A DNA stretch of 64,000 bases from NCBI GenBank assembly GCA_042854365.1, contig AP031437.1, positions 868,001-932,000 on the forward strand, written 5' to 3'. The notes beneath the pieces are model-generated. The model made no database searches. It was not told the origin of the DNA and was given only the letters and a program-made list of their open reading frames with translations. How positions within the stretch are numbered: the stretch's first letter is position 1; every line of letters begins with the position of its first letter. This document shows positions 42,174-51,782 of this stretch, piece by piece. Position numbers and translations under genes: made by a program. The DNA comes from Anaeromassilibacillus sp001305115 (GTDB lineage Bacteria > Bacillota > Clostridia > Oscillospirales > Acutalibacteraceae).

Positions 42174-43391
42174 ATGGAGCGTACAGACCGTGTTATTCTA
42201 CATTGCGATTGCAACGCTTTTTACGCTTCTGTTGAGTGTTTGTTGCATCCAGCATATCGGGATGTCCCGATGGCAGTATGCGGAGATCCCGAAAACCGCC
42301 GCGGGATTGTACTTGCCAAAAATGAGAAAGCCAAACGCTTTGGCGTTCAGACAGCGGAAACCATCTGGCAAGCGCGGCGGAAGTGTCCAGAGCTGGTGCT
42401 TGCTCCACCGCATAGGGATCAATATGCCAAGTATTCAAAACAGGTAAATGCCATTTATCAGCGTTATACTGATTTAGTGGAGCCCTTTGGAATTGACGAG
42501 AGTTGGCTCGATGTGACCGGCAGTCAAAAGCTATTTGGTACTGGAAAAGAGATTGCGGACCGGTTGCGTGAAGAGGTCAAACGAGAGACTGGCCTGACCA
42601 TTTCAGTTGGGGTGTCCTTTAATAAAATTTTTGCCAAACTGGGAAGCGACTACAGAAAGCCTGATGCAACCACGGTGATTTCACGGGAGAACTATTCGGA
42701 ACTGGTGTTTCCTCTCTCGGTGGATGCCCTGCTCTATGTAGGAAAGAGTGCGCGGGAGACTCTGCAAAAAATGCGTATTCGTACAATCGGGGACTTGGCC
42801 CATGCAAGCCGCAAGACTTTAGTAGCGAGCTTAGGGAAGGTGGGTGGAGAATTATACGATCATGCCAATGGTCTGGATACGAGTCCGGTAAAGAGCGTTT
42901 ACGAACCGAAAGAGGTAAAATCGGTGGGCAATGGTCTAACATTTAAACGTAATTTGATCGGCTGGGATGACATCCGACTGGGTGTCACTGTTTTAGCCGA
43001 TACAGTTGCCGCGCGTATGCGCCGTAGTGGCGTAAAATGTTATACAGTGCAACTTAATATTCGCAATCCAAGTTTCAAAACCATTTCCCGTCAAAAGCCT
43101 TTACATGTACCAACTTTTCTGGCAAAGGAACTAGCGGATACTGCGATGGAACTTCTAACGGAATCGTGGAACCCCAACGCGCCAATCCGCATGTTGACGC
43201 TCACCGGTACAAACCTAGTACCAGCAAAAGAGGCGCCAGGAGAGCAGATGAGTCTGTTTGAACATTCCAGGCAGAAAGAGCGGAAGAAGCAGGAGAAGTT
43301 GGAGACCACTTTGGATGCCATTCGTGCAAAATTTGGAAAAGATTCCGTATCCATCTGCGGCGTTCTGCAGAATGACATAGGGGCGGATTGA
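42174..43391 (+). CDS. dinB: DNA polymerase IV (Y family, DinB)
   Basis: 405-residue translesion polymerase. Catalytic motifs are HCDCNAFYASVE near the start and GIDESWLDVTGS around residue 105; thumb and little-finger domains follow. ATG 42174 has GGAG 9 nt upstream. The C-terminus (about 360-390) is Lys/Glu-rich with QMSLFEH, a likely beta-clamp-binding motif of the QxxLF type. No LexA-like operator was found upstream, so SOS control is not supported by this sequence. Confidence 0.94.
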   Translation: MERTDRVILHCDCNAFYASVECLLHPAYRDVPMAVCGDPENRRGIVLAKNEKAKRFGVQTAETIWQARRKCPELVLAPPHRDQYAKYSKQVNAIYQRYTDLVEPFGIDESWLDVTGSQKLFGTGKEIADRLREEVKRETGLTISVGVSFNKIFAKLGSDYRKPDATTVISRENYSELVFPLSVDALLYVGKSARETLQKMRIRTIGDLAHASRKTLVASLGKVGGELYDHANGLDTSPVKSVYEPKEVKSVGNGLTFKRNLIGWDDIRLGVTVLADTVAARMRRSGVKCYTVQLNIRNPSFKTISRQKPLHVPTFLAKELADTAMELLTESWNPNAPIRMLTLTGTNLVPAKEAPGEQMSLFEHSRQKERKKQEKLETTLDAIRAKFGKDSVSICGVLQNDIGAD

Positions 43392-43392
43392 C

Positions 43393-43421
43393 TTGCATTC
43401 CAGCCGATGTCTTGCTAAAAT
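43393..43421 (+). promoter_or_regulatory. Probable promoter of the PPC-domain gene
   Basis: TTGCAT and TAAAAT with 17-bp spacing, directly after dinB. Confidence 0.5.
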
Positions 43422-43479
43422 GAGGAAAAGCAAATTCTATACAGATACAGGTTTTGGGCTGGAAAGGAAAAGCGATCCA

Positions 43480-43899
43480 ATGAAATACAGTATTTTTGGA
43501 GATACATATGTTGTACGCCTGCAAAAAGGCGAAGAGGTACTCACATGTTTACAGGAGCTCTGCCGGAAGGAATCGATCTCTTTGGGAATTGTTTCGGCGA
43601 TTGGAGCAGTTAAACATGTGTCAGTGGGTGTCTATCGAGTGGAAGAACAAGAATATATTGCAAAGACCTTTGATGGGGTGATGGAATTGACATCCCTTCT
43701 GGGGAATATTACCGAAAAGAACGGGGAGCCTTACCTGCATTTGCACGCCACCTTTGGGAGGCTCGATGGCAAGGTGATTGGCGGCCACCTCACGGAAGCT
43801 GTGGTGAGTGCTACCTGTGAACTGTTTATCCGAAAAATCGAGGGATATGTGGGGCGTAGGCTGGACCCGGAAACAGGGTTAAACATTTTTGATTTATAA
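43480..43899 (+). CDS. PPC/DUF296 domain protein
   Basis: 139-residue single-domain protein of the PPC (plants and prokaryotes conserved) family, similar in fold to AT-hook-associated domains. The conserved run HLHATFGRLDGKVIGGHL carries the histidines thought to bind a metal. ATG 43480 follows GGAAAGGAAAAG at a somewhat long distance. It is probably co-transcribed with the Dabb gene 13 bases downstream. The substrate is unknown. Confidence 0.85.
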   Translation: MKYSIFGDTYVVRLQKGEEVLTCLQELCRKESISLGIVSAIGAVKHVSVGVYRVEEQEYIAKTFDGVMELTSLLGNITEKNGEPYLHLHATFGRLDGKVIGGHLTEAVVSATCELFIRKIEGYVGRRLDPETGLNIFDL

Positions 43900-43912
43900 G
43901 GAGGATCTACCG

Positions 43913-44212
43913 ATGGTCAAGCATATTGTCATGTGGAAGCTCAAGGATGAAATCAAACAAGATGGTTCAGAAGCTTTGGTCGCTTCGCTGCAAGAACGTT
44001 TCAAAGCACTCCTGGGGGTTGTGCCGGGGTTGACTGAAATTGAATTCGGCGCCAACTACAACGGTGGGGAATATGATATTGCGCTGTATTGCGCATTTCA
44101 GACAAGGGCGGATCAGGACGCATATCAATCGAATCCGGCGCATCTTGCAGTGGCGGAAACGGTGCGTGCATCTACTTGTGGCCGCGCCTGTGTTGACTAC
44201 GAAATCGAATGA
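43913..44212 (+). CDS. Dabb (stress-responsive A/B barrel) domain protein
   Basis: 99 residues starting MVKHIVMWKLKDE, the hallmark of the Dabb dimeric barrel family, with AYQSNPAHLAVAETV near the end. AAGGAGG lies 8 nt before ATG 43913. The function in bacteria is unsettled; it ends at a strong terminator. Confidence 0.88.
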   Translation: MVKHIVMWKLKDEIKQDGSEALVASLQERFKALLGVVPGLTEIEFGANYNGGEYDIALYCAFQTRADQDAYQSNPAHLAVAETVRASTCGRACVDYEIE

Positions 44213-44213
44213 T

Positions 44214-44266
44214 AAAACCGGAAAGCCCTTCCCCTTATGGGGATAGTTGCTTTCCGGTTTTCTTTT
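44214..44266 (+). terminator. Terminator after the Dabb gene
   Basis: 13-bp perfect stem AAAACCGGAAAGC/GCTTTCCGGTTTT, then TTCTTTTT. Confidence 0.9.
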
Positions 44267-44354
44267 TGTGCAAAGTATGTTATGATGGAAAAAATAGATC
44301 AATCTGGGCATGCTTTCTATAAAAACTGTGTCCAAATGTAAAGGAGGAATTGCC

Positions 44355-44693
44355 ATGTTGGCGGAGTTAGGAAACGATCTGAAAAACCTTTTGTTGGCTG
44401 GAGTAGGGGCCGTTGCAGTGACTGCGGAAAAGTCGGAGGAGCTTTTGAAAGAGCTGGTGAAGAGAGGGGAACTCACCGTAGAACAGGGCAAAGTCCTCAA
44501 CGAAGAGTTGAAACATAGGATACAGGAGAAAAAGCAACCGGTCAAACAGGGTGAACCGTTGTCCTCTCAAGGGTGCAGCGCGCCCTGTGTAGATGTAGAA
44601 CGGATGAGTCGAGAAGAAAGAGCACAACTGCTCAAGAAGTTGCAGGAGCTCGATGCGAAGGAACGGGATGGAAACGACAAAGCCGTTGAATAA
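44355..44693 (+). CDS. Small phasin-like helical protein
   Basis: 112 residues, almost all helical, starting LAELGNDLKNLLLAGVGAVA and continuing with charged helices (SEELLKELVKRGELTVEQGK). This resembles phasin-like proteins often found beside UbiB kinases. AAGGAGG precedes ATG 44355. It overlaps the next gene by 26 bases, which points to translational coupling. A role as partner of the kinase is inference. Confidence 0.7.
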   Translation: MLAELGNDLKNLLLAGVGAVAVTAEKSEELLKELVKRGELTVEQGKVLNEELKHRIQEKKQPVKQGEPLSSQGCSAPCVDVERMSREERAQLLKKLQELDAKERDGNDKAVE

Positions 44694-46260
44694 TTCCCCG
44701 GGGAACGGTAAGCGCCTGGGGGAAATCTTGCGCATTTTGGGAAGGCATAAGCTAACCCAGGGAATTACCCCGGAAAAACTGCGTGCGACGGTAGAGGACT
44801 TGGGGCCTACCTTTGTCAAGTTCGGACAAATCATGTCTATGCGGCATGACATGCTTCCTGCCGAATATTGCGAGGAATTAGCAAAGTTGCGCACAGACGT
44901 TCAACCATTGGCGTTTGCAGAAGTGCGCCACGTGGTTGAGGCTGAATATAAGGTGCCTATGGAGGAAATCTTTTTGTCCTTTGAAGAGCAGCCAATTGGA
45001 TCAGCGTCGATTGCGCAGGCACATATGGCGGTATTACGGGATGGCCGGCCGGTAGTTGTAAAAGTACAACGTCCGGGTATCCGCGAGACGATGGCCGAAG
45101 ATGTGGCGTTGCTGCATCGTGCGGCACGTTTACTGAATCTCACAGAAGTGGGCGACGTAGTAGATCTGAACATGGTGTTGGACGAAATGTGGACGGTTGC
45201 ACAACAGGAGATGGATTTTCTGTTGGAGGCGCAGAATGCAGAGGAATTTCGGGCCTGCAATCGGGATACTGCATTTGTGGATTGTCCGGAAATTGATCAC
45301 CGGCACACGACTACCCGCGTGTTGGTGATGGAATATGTGGATGGGGTCCAAATCGACGACGTGGATACACTGCATCGGGAAGCGTATGACCTTGAAGAGG
45401 TAGGTTTAAAGCTGGCGGACAACTATGTAAAGCAAGTGATCGATGACGGTTTTTTTCATGCAGACCCGCATCCCGGAAACATCCGTATCCGCGGGGGAAA
45501 AATCGTCTGGATCGATTTAGGCATGATGGGCCGCCTCACAATACGCGACCGTTCCTTGCTTCGGGACGGGGTAAAGGCCATTGTCAGCGGGGATGTGGAA
45601 CATCTAAAGCAGATTGTGCTGACAATGGGCGTGCATTCCGGGCGTATTGACCATGCGCGATTGTATGGCGACATCGACGATTTTCTGGCAAAGTATGCCA
45701 AGCTGGATTTGGGGAGTATGGATCTTGGACAGATCATCGAGGAATTGGTCGGCCTTGCACGGGAACATCGCATATCCGTGCCGAAAGGGATCTCTATGCT
45801 GAGCCGAGGCGTGCTCACTTTAGAGGGGGTTCTTGCGGTTGTCAGCCCAAAGATCAATCTTTTGGAAATTTTGGCAAATCGGATGTCGGCAGAAATCCGC
45901 AAAGATTTTGATTGGATAGAAGAGCAAAAAGGCCGTTTCAGAAACTTGTATGAATCCAGCCAAAAGGGAATCCGTATTCCCGCACAGATGTCTGACCTGC
46001 TTCGAATGGCTTTAAAAGGTCAAGCAAAAGTCAACTTAGAAGTGATTGGTTCCGAACAGCCGTTGGCCTCTTTGGATCGCATGGTCAACCGGCTGGTAAA
46101 ATGTATCCTATGCGCTGCTATGTTGCTGGGGTCCTGTTTGCTTTGTACCACCGGAATGCAGCCAAAGCTTTTGGGAATCCCATTGGTGGGGATGTTAGGT
46201 TTTATTGCGGCACTCCTTATGGGAATATGGGTACTTTGGGATATGCACAAGCATAAATAG
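44668..46260 (+). CDS. ABC1/UbiB (AarF) family atypical kinase
   Basis: 530 residues. Family motifs are clear: KLTQGITPEKLRATVEDLGP and FVKFGQIMSMRHDMLP at the N-terminus, IGSASIAQAHMAVLRDGRPV with VVVKVQRPG (the Ala-rich loop and ATP lysine), FFHADPHPGNIRI and IDLGMMGRL. Two membrane helices close the protein (about 475-525). Such kinases support isoprenoid quinone or lipid metabolism at the membrane. Quinone use in this organism is not shown, so the substrate is open. ATG 44668 has AAGGA 5 nt upstream. Confidence 0.93.
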   Translation: METTKPLNNSPGNGKRLGEILRILGRHKLTQGITPEKLRATVEDLGPTFVKFGQIMSMRHDMLPAEYCEELAKLRTDVQPLAFAEVRHVVEAEYKVPMEEIFLSFEEQPIGSASIAQAHMAVLRDGRPVVVKVQRPGIRETMAEDVALLHRAARLLNLTEVGDVVDLNMVLDEMWTVAQQEMDFLLEAQNAEEFRACNRDTAFVDCPEIDHRHTTTRVLVMEYVDGVQIDDVDTLHREAYDLEEVGLKLADNYVKQVIDDGFFHADPHPGNIRIRGGKIVWIDLGMMGRLTIRDRSLLRDGVKAIVSGDVEHLKQIVLTMGVHSGRIDHARLYGDIDDFLAKYAKLDLGSMDLGQIIEELVGLAREHRISVPKGISMLSRGVLTLEGVLAVVSPKINLLEILANRMSAEIRKDFDWIEEQKGRFRNLYESSQKGIRIPAQMSDLLRMALKGQAKVNLEVIGSEQPLASLDRMVNRLVKCILCAAMLLGSCLLCTTGMQPKLLGIPLVGMLGFIAALLMGIWVLWDMHKHK

Positions 46261-46300
46261 GACTCATTTTACACAGTTAAAAGTATATGGCGTTAATAAC

Positions 46301-46343
46301 AGAACCCCCGCTACGTCCCATTGGGATTTGTAGCGGGGGTTCT
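46301..46343. terminator. Bidirectional terminator between the UbiB and YitT genes
   Basis: 14-bp perfect stem AGAACCCCCGCTAC and complement, 15-nt loop, between convergent genes. Confidence 0.88.
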
Positions 46344-46388
46344 TGCAAATTATTTTGAATGGTTTTACAGAGATTGTTTAGATCATTA

Positions 46389-47261
46389 CTATACGCTATG
46401 GAAACCTTTACCGATGATTTCGCTCGTATTGGAAATCAGGATAAATGCACCTGGCTCTACCTGCCGGATGTATTGCCGGAGCTGTACAGCCTGGTATCGC
46501 TTGAGTACGGTAAATACAATGTACTTTTTATCGTGGGAAAAGGCGCCTTCTGCTTCGCAAACAGTGGCACTGCGACCCAATTTATGCACGATAAAATCGC
46601 AGATTGGCTCCGGGGTACTACATACAACATTGAAGTATTTACAAAGGTTGATGCTTTCGATGACGTTGTCGATCACCAGCGATTTGGTAAATAGCCCCAG
46701 CATTGAGAACAGAAAAGTCTTTATATCAAAGATAAAGAACGCGGATAGCGTGATCAACAGATCGCTCAATAGGAGCGCATTGCCAATATTGACACTCGTA
46801 TATTTCTTTAAGATCATCGCAACAACATCGGTGCCGCCGCTCGACGCGCCAATGTTGAACAGGATGGCAGAACCAAGGCCGGGGAGGACAATCGCAAAGA
46901 CCAATTCCAGCATGGGATCGTCGGTCAGAGGCTTGTCCAAGGGCCAGAAATATTCCATTCCGGAGAGCGCTACTGACAGCAACATACTGGAATAAACCGT
47001 GCGTACACCAAAGCCCTTTCCCAAAAAAAGAAATCCTAAAATCAGCAACAAAAGGTTAACAATAAAGTTGACAGTACTGGGAGAGATGGGCATCACCTGA
47101 CTGACGACAACAGCCAAGCCGGTCACGCCTCCGAAGGTAAAGTTATTTGGAAACTTAAAAAAATAGATTCCCACTGCCATCAGTAGGGTACTGGCTGTGA
47201 TAAGCGCATATTCTTTAAAAATCTTCTGAACGGTTTCCTGGCGTGGCATCGTAAATTTCAT
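46389..47261 (-). CDS. YitT family membrane protein
   Basis: 290 residues: five or six membrane helices in the first 190 residues (DUF161; PNNFTFGGVTGLAVVVSQVM, GASSGGTDVVAMILKKYT) and a cytoplasmic DUF2179 domain at the C-terminus (EAEGAFSHDKKYIVFTVLKR). ATG 47261 has GGAGG 7 nt upstream. This family is common and of unknown transport function. Confidence 0.92.
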   Translation of the reverse strand: MKFTMPRQETVQKIFKEYALITASTLLMAVGIYFFKFPNNFTFGGVTGLAVVVSQVMPISPSTVNFIVNLLLLILGFLFLGKGFGVRTVYSSMLLSVALSGMEYFWPLDKPLTDDPMLELVFAIVLPGLGSAILFNIGASSGGTDVVAMILKKYTSVNIGNALLLSDLLITLSAFFIFDIKTFLFSMLGLFTKSLVIDNVIESINLCKYFNVVCSTPEPICDFIVHKLGRSATVCEAEGAFSHDKKYIVFTVLKRYQAVQLRQYIRQVEPGAFILISNTSEIIGKGFHSV

Positions 47262-47767
47262 TGTGATCCCTCCAAAGAAAAACGTCATTTTCTCTATAAC
47301 CTTTCGAACAATTGAAAGCGGATATGTGTAAGGACTTATGAACGTATCGCAAGAATCTTGCGTCAAGAAATTTTTTGAAATTATTGGAATTTATAAAAAG
47401 AGGATTTCCCCCGAGAGATTGTTTTATTGGGATACAAAGAATCGGTCAGGGATCTCATAATCGCCTTACGGCCGATCAATCCTATTTACATAAAGTAAGG
47501 ATGCCTTATCAGAAGCCATCGTGCTGGAATTCTTGAAACAGTAAGAATCTCTTTTTCGGCATTTTGTAAGATCAATGGGAGATTGTCCCATAGATAACTG
47601 GTGTGCATATCCTTTTCTCTTTTGGGCAATTCATAAACACCCATTTCTTTCCCGCAGAGCAAGTTTTTACCATCTTTATCTTACTATACAGCAGCAATAT
47701 TTTCAAGAAGTCCATGGGAGGAAAGCGAGGCTCCCCCTTGCGTAGAACAGGGGGGCGGCCTGTCTAC
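47262..47767. other. Intergenic region between divergent yitT and thyX
   Basis: About 500 bases with no gene that could be supported and no recognised RNA element. Confidence 0.5.
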
Positions 47768-47907
47768 TTGAATCAAAAGGAAGAATTTGTTATAATACAA
47801 TCGATTATTGCCGAAAAACGGGAGGAAAAAATCCACCGTATGAGAACGGGATGTAGATGCCGCCGGCTACTTCCCGCACCTGGAAACCGGCGGGGAATGG
47901 AGTACTT
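47768..47907 (+). promoter_or_regulatory. Promoter and structured leader of thyX
   Basis: TTGAAT (47768-47773) and TATAAT (47791-47796) with 17-bp spacing. The leader contains CCGCCGG and CCGGCGG (about 47860-47892), which can form a 7-bp stem just before the GGAG of thyX. A short frame from ATG 47840 overlaps the thyX start. Either could tune translation. Confidence 0.6.
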
Positions 47908-48678
47908 ATGGCGAGAGTTACCCTTCTGACGTATACTCCCCAGCCGGAGAAAACGGTTGCCATGGCAGCCAAGCTTTGCTATTCGCCTTCTGCGATTGAC
48001 GAAATCGGCGAGGGGTTAACGGAAGAAAAGACAGCTTCTTTTGTACAGATGCTGGCAGATATTGGCCACGAAAGTCCGATTGAGCACGCTTCGTTCACTT
48101 TTGGAATTGAAGGTGTTTCACGCTCGCTGTTGGCGCAGATCACGCGCCACCGCATTGCGTCGTTCAGCGTACAAAGCCAACGCTATGTAGCGGAAAGTGA
48201 TTTTGCTTATGTCGTGCCACCGGAGATCGAGGCAATTCCGGAGGCAAAAGCGGAATTTTTGGCAGCCATGGAGGAAGACCGCCGGCATTATGAACGTTTA
48301 ACCGCTCTTTTAAAAGAAAAACATCAAAAGACTTTGTTGGAAGAGGGAAAGAGCGAAAAAGAAGCAGTTCGTACTGCGGAGAAGCGCGCGATTGAAGATG
48401 CGCGTTTTGTATTGCCCAATGCTTGCGAAACCAAAATGGTCTGTACGTTTAATGCACGTTCGTTACAAAATTTCTTTGCGCTTCGTTGTTGCAATCGCGC
48501 CCAGTGGGAGATTCGGGATATTGCAACCCAAATGTTGTTCTTAGTGCGTGAGGTTGCGCCGCATCTCTTTGCAAATGCAGGTCCAGGTTGCCTGCGCGGC
48601 GCATGTCCGGAGGGGAAAATGTCCTGTGGAAAAGCGGCAGAGGTGCGTGCTTTTTTCCGTGTGGAGAAACCAGTATGA
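47908..48678 (+). CDS. thyX: Flavin-dependent thymidylate synthase ThyX
   Basis: 256 residues. The ThyX signature RHRIASFSVQS lies around residues 77-87, with ESPIEHASFTFGIEGVSRSL before it and RGACPEGKMSCGK near the end. It makes dTMP from dUMP using methylene-tetrahydrofolate and FAD. ATG 47908 follows GGAG. The next gene, tmk, overlaps by four bases (ATGA), so the two steps from dUMP to dTDP are coupled in one operon. Confidence 0.96.
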   Translation: MARVTLLTYTPQPEKTVAMAAKLCYSPSAIDEIGEGLTEEKTASFVQMLADIGHESPIEHASFTFGIEGVSRSLLAQITRHRIASFSVQSQRYVAESDFAYVVPPEIEAIPEAKAEFLAAMEEDRRHYERLTALLKEKHQKTLLEEGKSEKEAVRTAEKRAIEDARFVLPNACETKMVCTFNARSLQNFFALRCCNRAQWEIRDIATQMLFLVREVAPHLFANAGPGCLRGACPEGKMSCGKAAEVRAFFRVEKPV

Positions 48679-49352
48679 GTGGGAAATTAATTACCCTGGA
48701 GGGGCTGGACGGCAGTGGAAAGGCGACGCAGGCCGAACTGTTGTGCCGGGAATTGAACAGGCAGGGGGCGCATGTACGGAAAATATCGTTTCCAGATTAT
48801 GCACAGCCCTCGTCCGTGCTGGCTAAGATGTATCTGGATGGCAAATTCGGTGAGAATCCGGATGATGTGTCCGCCTATGCAGCTTCGTCGTTTTACGCTG
48901 TAGATCGTTTTGCAAGTTATGTACAGTTCTGGAAAGAGGACTACCAAAAGGGGACGGTTATTGTTGCAGACCGGTATGCCACTTCCAATATTGTGTTTCA
49001 GATGTCCAAACTTCCCCGGAGCGAATGGAATACCTTTATCGAATGGGTGCAGGATTATGAATACAGTAAAATGGGTCTTCCCAGACCGGATTGCACGATT
49101 TATTTGGATATGCCCCCACCTGTGAGTCAAAAGCTTCTAAGTGCCCGTTACCATGGCGACGAGCGAAAGAAGGACATTCATGAGAGAAATACCGCTTATC
49201 TGCTTGCGTGCAGAGAGGCCGCGGTATACGCGGCAAAAATGCTCGGTTGGCTGGTTATAAATTGCGCAGAGGGCGACAATGCTAAACCTATGGAACAGAT
49301 TCACAGGGAATTGATAAAAGAATTGGCAGGAGAGATTCATTTATATGTTTAA
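48675..49352 (+). CDS. tmk: Thymidylate kinase
   Basis: 225 residues. P-loop LEGLDGSGKATQ, the DR motif in VIVADRYATSNIVFQ and a lid region with KKDIHERN. It phosphorylates dTMP to dTDP. Its start overlaps thyX and its end overlaps the DUF2156 gene by eight bases, so it sits mid-operon. The DGSGKA variant of the loop is seen in some clostridial enzymes. Confidence 0.95.
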   Translation: MSGKLITLEGLDGSGKATQAELLCRELNRQGAHVRKISFPDYAQPSSVLAKMYLDGKFGENPDDVSAYAASSFYAVDRFASYVQFWKEDYQKGTVIVADRYATSNIVFQMSKLPRSEWNTFIEWVQDYEYSKMGLPRPDCTIYLDMPPPVSQKLLSARYHGDERKKDIHERNTAYLLACREAAVYAAKMLGWLVINCAEGDNAKPMEQIHRELIKELAGEIHLYV

Positions 49353-50274
49353 TTGGAAAATTCCAGAAGTTTCAGATCGCGAATGGATGCAACCGGCGCT
49401 ATCCGCATCCGGTGGGATGGGGAGCGAGTTCGCCTTTGGTACGCTGTATCTTTGGTCTTGCGCATATGGCACGCGGGTTTGCCAGCACGATGGACTAATC
49501 TTGCGTTGTTCTGGACTACCGGACAACCGGACTTATCAGATTCCATTGGGCCCGGGGGACTTGCGCAGCAAAGTGGAACTTGTGCTCGCAGATGCGAAAG
49601 ATTACGGTTGTAAATTTCGCCTATGGGGATTGACCAAACAGGAGACAGAACAGCTGGAACAAACGATGCCAGGGATGTTCCGCTTTCAGCTGGATCGGGA
49701 CGCCTCGGATTATATTTATGATTCGCAGGCGTTGATCCACCTTTCCGGACGGAAGTATCATGGAAAGCGAAACCATTTGGCACGGTTCCAACGTTCTTAT
49801 AATTGGTCCTATGAGGATATTACACCGCAAAATTACGCCGACTGTAAAGCGATTGCCCACGAGTGGTGCGTACAAAATGGTGGCTGTGGCAAAGAGGATG
49901 GTACGGACAACGAAAATTGTGCGATCAATATGGCTTTTCGTTCTTTTGAGGAGCTGGCGCTTTCCGGCGGGCTGTTGCGCGTCGATGGGAAACCAGTGGC
50001 CTTCACCGTGGGGGAGGAAATCAATCCGGAGGTTTATCTTCTCCATTTTGAAAAGGCGCTGAATGGATACGAAGGGCTGTATGCAGCCATCAATCACGAA
50101 TATGCGGCAAAAAATCTGGAGAACTATCGTTATATCAATCGGGAAGAGGATTTGGGAATTGAGGGCTTACGCAAGGCAAAGCTCTCCTATAATCCGGCTA
50201 TCCTTCTTGAGAAATATTCTGCGACCTTGCGTTCAGAAACAGAAGAAATCACGGAATTGGAACAAAAGAACTAA
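49345..50274 (+). CDS. DUF2156 family protein (GNAT-fold, LPG synthase C-terminal-like)
   Basis: 309 residues, soluble. The family is related to the acyl- or aminoacyl-transfer domain of phosphatidylglycerol lysyltransferase; marks are SGRKYHGKRNHLARFQRSYN and YINREEDLGIEGLRKAKLSY at the C-terminus. There is no membrane part, so it is the free-standing type of unknown substrate. It overlaps tmk by eight bases. Confidence 0.88.
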   Translation: MFNWKIPEVSDREWMQPALSASGGMGSEFAFGTLYLWSCAYGTRVCQHDGLILRCSGLPDNRTYQIPLGPGDLRSKVELVLADAKDYGCKFRLWGLTKQETEQLEQTMPGMFRFQLDRDASDYIYDSQALIHLSGRKYHGKRNHLARFQRSYNWSYEDITPQNYADCKAIAHEWCVQNGGCGKEDGTDNENCAINMAFRSFEELALSGGLLRVDGKPVAFTVGEEINPEVYLLHFEKALNGYEGLYAAINHEYAAKNLENYRYINREEDLGIEGLRKAKLSYNPAILLEKYSATLRSETEEITELEQKN

Positions 50275-50292
50275 GTGGAAGGCGGTGCGGCG

Positions 50293-51186
50293 GTGATCGG
50301 TTTTGCAAATTGGGAGGACCGCCCGGCATTGGCAAAGCTGTGGCAGGTGTGTTTTGAAGAAGAAAAGCGATATGCCAACTTCTTTTTTAACAATGCATTT
50401 TGTCCAGAAAATTGCTTGGTTTATCGCGTCGGCGGCCAACCGGCAGCTATGTTGCACCTGTTGCCAGCGAGCATGGTTTGTGGCGGAAAGGCCGTGCGTA
50501 TTCATTATGTCTTTGCCTGTGCGACTGCGCCGGAACACCGTTCCCACGGATATATGAGTGCGCTGTTGGCTTATGCCGCCTTGGTGGGCGCCCAGAGAGA
50601 AGAGCAGTTTTCAGCAATCCTGCCGGCGAATCCCTCTCTTTATGCGTATTATGCGAAGTCCGGTTATCAGACGTTTTTTGAGCGGGATGAGTATTTACTC
50701 CGCGCTGAACAGCTGCGTGAACAAGCCGCCGAGGTGGAGGGGCGGAAGTATTTACCGGCTGAGGTATTAAACCGTATACGCAACACCCTGTTACAGAATT
50801 GGGAGGGAGCAGTCCTTTGGGACGACCGCGCGTTTTGGTTTGCATCAGAGGATAATCGTGCCTATGGTGGCAGATTGGTTTGTACACATGGGCCAGCATA
50901 TGCGATCTGTCGGTATGCTGGAGAAGGGCTTTGTGAGGTGACGGAGCTGATGTGCACGACAGAGCACTTGCCTAAATTGTTCGGGGCAATGCTACAGGAG
51001 ATGCCGGCTTCTAATTATCGAATTCGTCTTCCCAAGGGAAGCGGACTGTTGGAGATGGCCGGGCTTTCCTCCCTTTCTGCGCCGGAACCTGTGTTTTGTG
51101 GAATGCTCCGGCCGTTAGACGGCGCTTCTATGGATCAATTGCAAGTTGGAGAAAAAAAGCCATATCTTGGCCTTGGGAAAGATTAA
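50293..51186 (+). CDS. GNAT family N-acetyltransferase
   Basis: About 297 residues. The first half is a GNAT domain with the acetyl-CoA loop region (FACATAPEHRSHGYMSALLA) and YYAKSGYQTF; the rest looks like the C-terminal part of Eis-type acetyltransferases. The start may be GTG 50293, with GGAAGG 9 nt upstream, or GTG 50275, which follows the previous stop directly. The substrate is unknown. Confidence 0.82.
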   Translation: MIGFANWEDRPALAKLWQVCFEEEKRYANFFFNNAFCPENCLVYRVGGQPAAMLHLLPASMVCGGKAVRIHYVFACATAPEHRSHGYMSALLAYAALVGAQREEQFSAILPANPSLYAYYAKSGYQTFFERDEYLLRAEQLREQAAEVEGRKYLPAEVLNRIRNTLLQNWEGAVLWDDRAFWFASEDNRAYGGRLVCTHGPAYAICRYAGEGLCEVTELMCTTEHLPKLFGAMLQEMPASNYRIRLPKGSGLLEMAGLSSLSAPEPVFCGMLRPLDGASMDQLQVGEKKPYLGLGKD

Positions 51187-51217
51187 AATCAATCGCTGAT
51201 GAAAGGGGCGTTATAAA

Positions 51218-51760
51218 ATGATCTATGTTTTTCTGGCAAATGGGTTTGAAGAGATTGAAGCGCTGGCAACCGTGGATATCCTTCGCCGTGCGGAGCTGAA
51301 TGTAAAGACTGTAGGAGTAGGCGGTAAGACTGTCACGGGTTCTCATGGAATTCCGGTGACTGCGGACATCGAAGAAAAGGAAGTCACCACCGATGATATG
51401 GAGTTGGTTGTGCTTCCGGGCGGTATGCCGGGAACACTGAACTTAGAAAAGTCTCCGATTGTCAAAGCGTCCGTACAGTATTGCTTGGACAACAGTCTGT
51501 ACGTGGCGGCCATCTGTGCGGCTCCCTCCATTCTGGGACATATGGGGGCGCTGAAAGGTTGTACAGCGACCTGTTTTCCCGGTTTTGAAAAGGAATTGGA
51601 GGGGGCGAGCCTTTCTTCGCAGCCCGTCTGTGTCAGTGGGCGTATAATTACCGGAAAGGGTGCAGGCGTTGCGGTGGACTTTGCTCTGCGCATTGTGGCG
51701 GAGCTCTGTGGATCGCAGGCATCCGTTGCGATCAAAAAATCCATTCAGTGTCAAAATTGA
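51218..51760 (+). CDS. DJ-1/PfpI family protein
   Basis: 180 residues with the family start MIYVFLANGFEEIEALATVD, the nucleophile elbow VAAICAAPSILGH (Cys at about 107) and GKGAGVAVDFALRIV near the end. This matches the YajL/DJ-1 branch; glyoxalase or protein-repair roles have been proposed for it. AAAGGGG precedes the ATG. It lies between GNAT and formyl-THF ligase genes in the same direction. Confidence 0.93.
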   Translation: MIYVFLANGFEEIEALATVDILRRAELNVKTVGVGGKTVTGSHGIPVTADIEEKEVTTDDMELVVLPGGMPGTLNLEKSPIVKASVQYCLDNSLYVAAICAAPSILGHMGALKGCTATCFPGFEKELEGASLSSQPVCVSGRIITGKGAGVAVDFALRIVAELCGSQASVAIKKSIQCQN

Positions 51761-51782
51761 CCTGCTTATAAAGGACGGTCGC

